This document shows, piece by piece, positions 63,671 to 64,000 of a stretch of DNA of 64,000 nucleotides. The notes under the pieces were generated by a model. The model ran no database searches. It had not been told where the DNA came from and saw only the letters and a program-made list of their open reading frames with translations. The translations under genes were made by a program, and so were the position numbers. Origin of the DNA: Streptomyces hundungensis. GTDB lineage: Bacteria; Actinomycetota; Actinomycetes; Streptomycetales; Streptomycetaceae. Location: the NCBI RefSeq assembly GCF_003627815.1, contig NZ_CP032698.1, positions 4,774,001 through 4,838,000 of the forward strand, given 5' to 3'. Positions within the stretch are counted from its first letter, which is position 1. Each line of letters begins with the position of its first letter.

Positions 63671-64000
63671 GTGACCGACCTGGACCCCGCAGCGATGCGC
63701 GAGCAGTACCGGACCACCCTTCTCGCACAGGAGGAGCTGGCCGCCACGCCCATGGGCCAGTTCGCCCGGTGGTTCAAGGAGGCCGTGGCGGGCGGCCTGC
63801 ACGAGCCCAACGCGATGGTCGTCGCCACCGCCACCCCCGACGGCCGGCCCTCCACCCGCACGGTGCTCCTGAAGTCCTACGACGAGCACGGCTTCGTCTT
63901 CTTCACCAACTACGCCTCGCGCAAGGCCGCCGAACTCACCGCCAACCCGTACGTCTCGCTGCTCTTCCCCTGGCACCAGCTGGCCCGCCAGGTCATCGTG
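63671..64000 (+). CDS. pdxH: Pyridoxamine 5'-phosphate oxidase, partial (3' end outside window)
   Basis: FMN enzyme producing pyridoxal 5'-phosphate. First ~110 residues: [65 protein letters not shown], all PdxH signatures. GTG 63671 is chosen because AGGA lies 8 bases before it; ATG 63662 is in frame. Cut at the right window edge. Confidence 0.93.
   Translation, partial: MTDLDPAAMREQYRTTLLAQEELAATPMGQFARWFKEAVAGGLHEPNAMVVATATPDGRPSTRTVLLKSYDEHGFVFFTNYASRKAAELTANPYVSLLFPWHQLARQVIV

Overview
High-GC DNA with dense, co-directional, often ATGA-overlapping genes, a conservon, chaplins, rodlins, a MelC tyrosinase pair and one TTA codon points clearly to a Streptomyces chromosome. I recognise about 58 protein genes, all called by eye; no tRNA, rRNA, CRISPR or transposase was seen. 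Two genes are cut by the window ends (a GH1 glucosidase at the left, pdxH at the right).

Layout. 1-11.9 kb: GH1 beta-glucosidase, a SigE-type ECF sigma factor with its putative membrane partner, a Pol I-like polymerase, a LuxR regulator, an MDR oxidoreductase, an AraC regulator, a metallo-beta-lactamase-fold hydrolase, an SGNH hydrolase and two secreted proteins. 12.3-19.3 kb: serC, then a conservon (cvnA-B-C-D) ending in two P450 genes, of which the first lacks the ExxR arginine (CYP157-like) and the second is normal (CYP156-like). 19.5-23.7 kb: a large FAD/Fe-S oxidoreductase and a DMT exporter. 24.4-35.1 kb: an eight-gene acyl-CoA catabolic cluster (TIGR03084 protein, AtuA, two acyl-CoA carboxylase subunits, acyl-CoA dehydrogenase, acyl-CoA ligase, enoyl-CoA hydratase, TetR), with a palindromic operator candidate in front and a 298-bp element with 36-bp terminal inverted repeats inside it.

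35.2-62.1 kb is a cell-surface locus. It holds three rodlins, three short chaplins, one long chaplin with an unusual ~220-residue His/Pro-rich spacer and a sortase signal, a sortase-signal protein without chaplin domain, a chaplin gene remnant, a tyrosinase pair, two GH26-like hydrolases (one frameshifted), several small secreted proteins, and in its middle a translationally coupled eight-gene Wzx/Wzy-type exopolysaccharide operon. Three of the chaplin/rodlin genes have upstream sequences fitting a sigma-BldN type promoter with an exact 16-base spacer. My reading is that the block builds the surface of aerial hyphae (protein sheath plus a polysaccharide plus pigment); the linkage is seen, the shared function is inference. 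62.3-64 kb returns to central metabolism (a citrate synthase, pdxH).

Several intergenic gaps (2.8-3.3, 13.4-14.0, 23.7-24.2 and 27.1-27.4 kb) contain no genes but blocks of G+C-rich dispersed repeats, some in perfect tandem copies.
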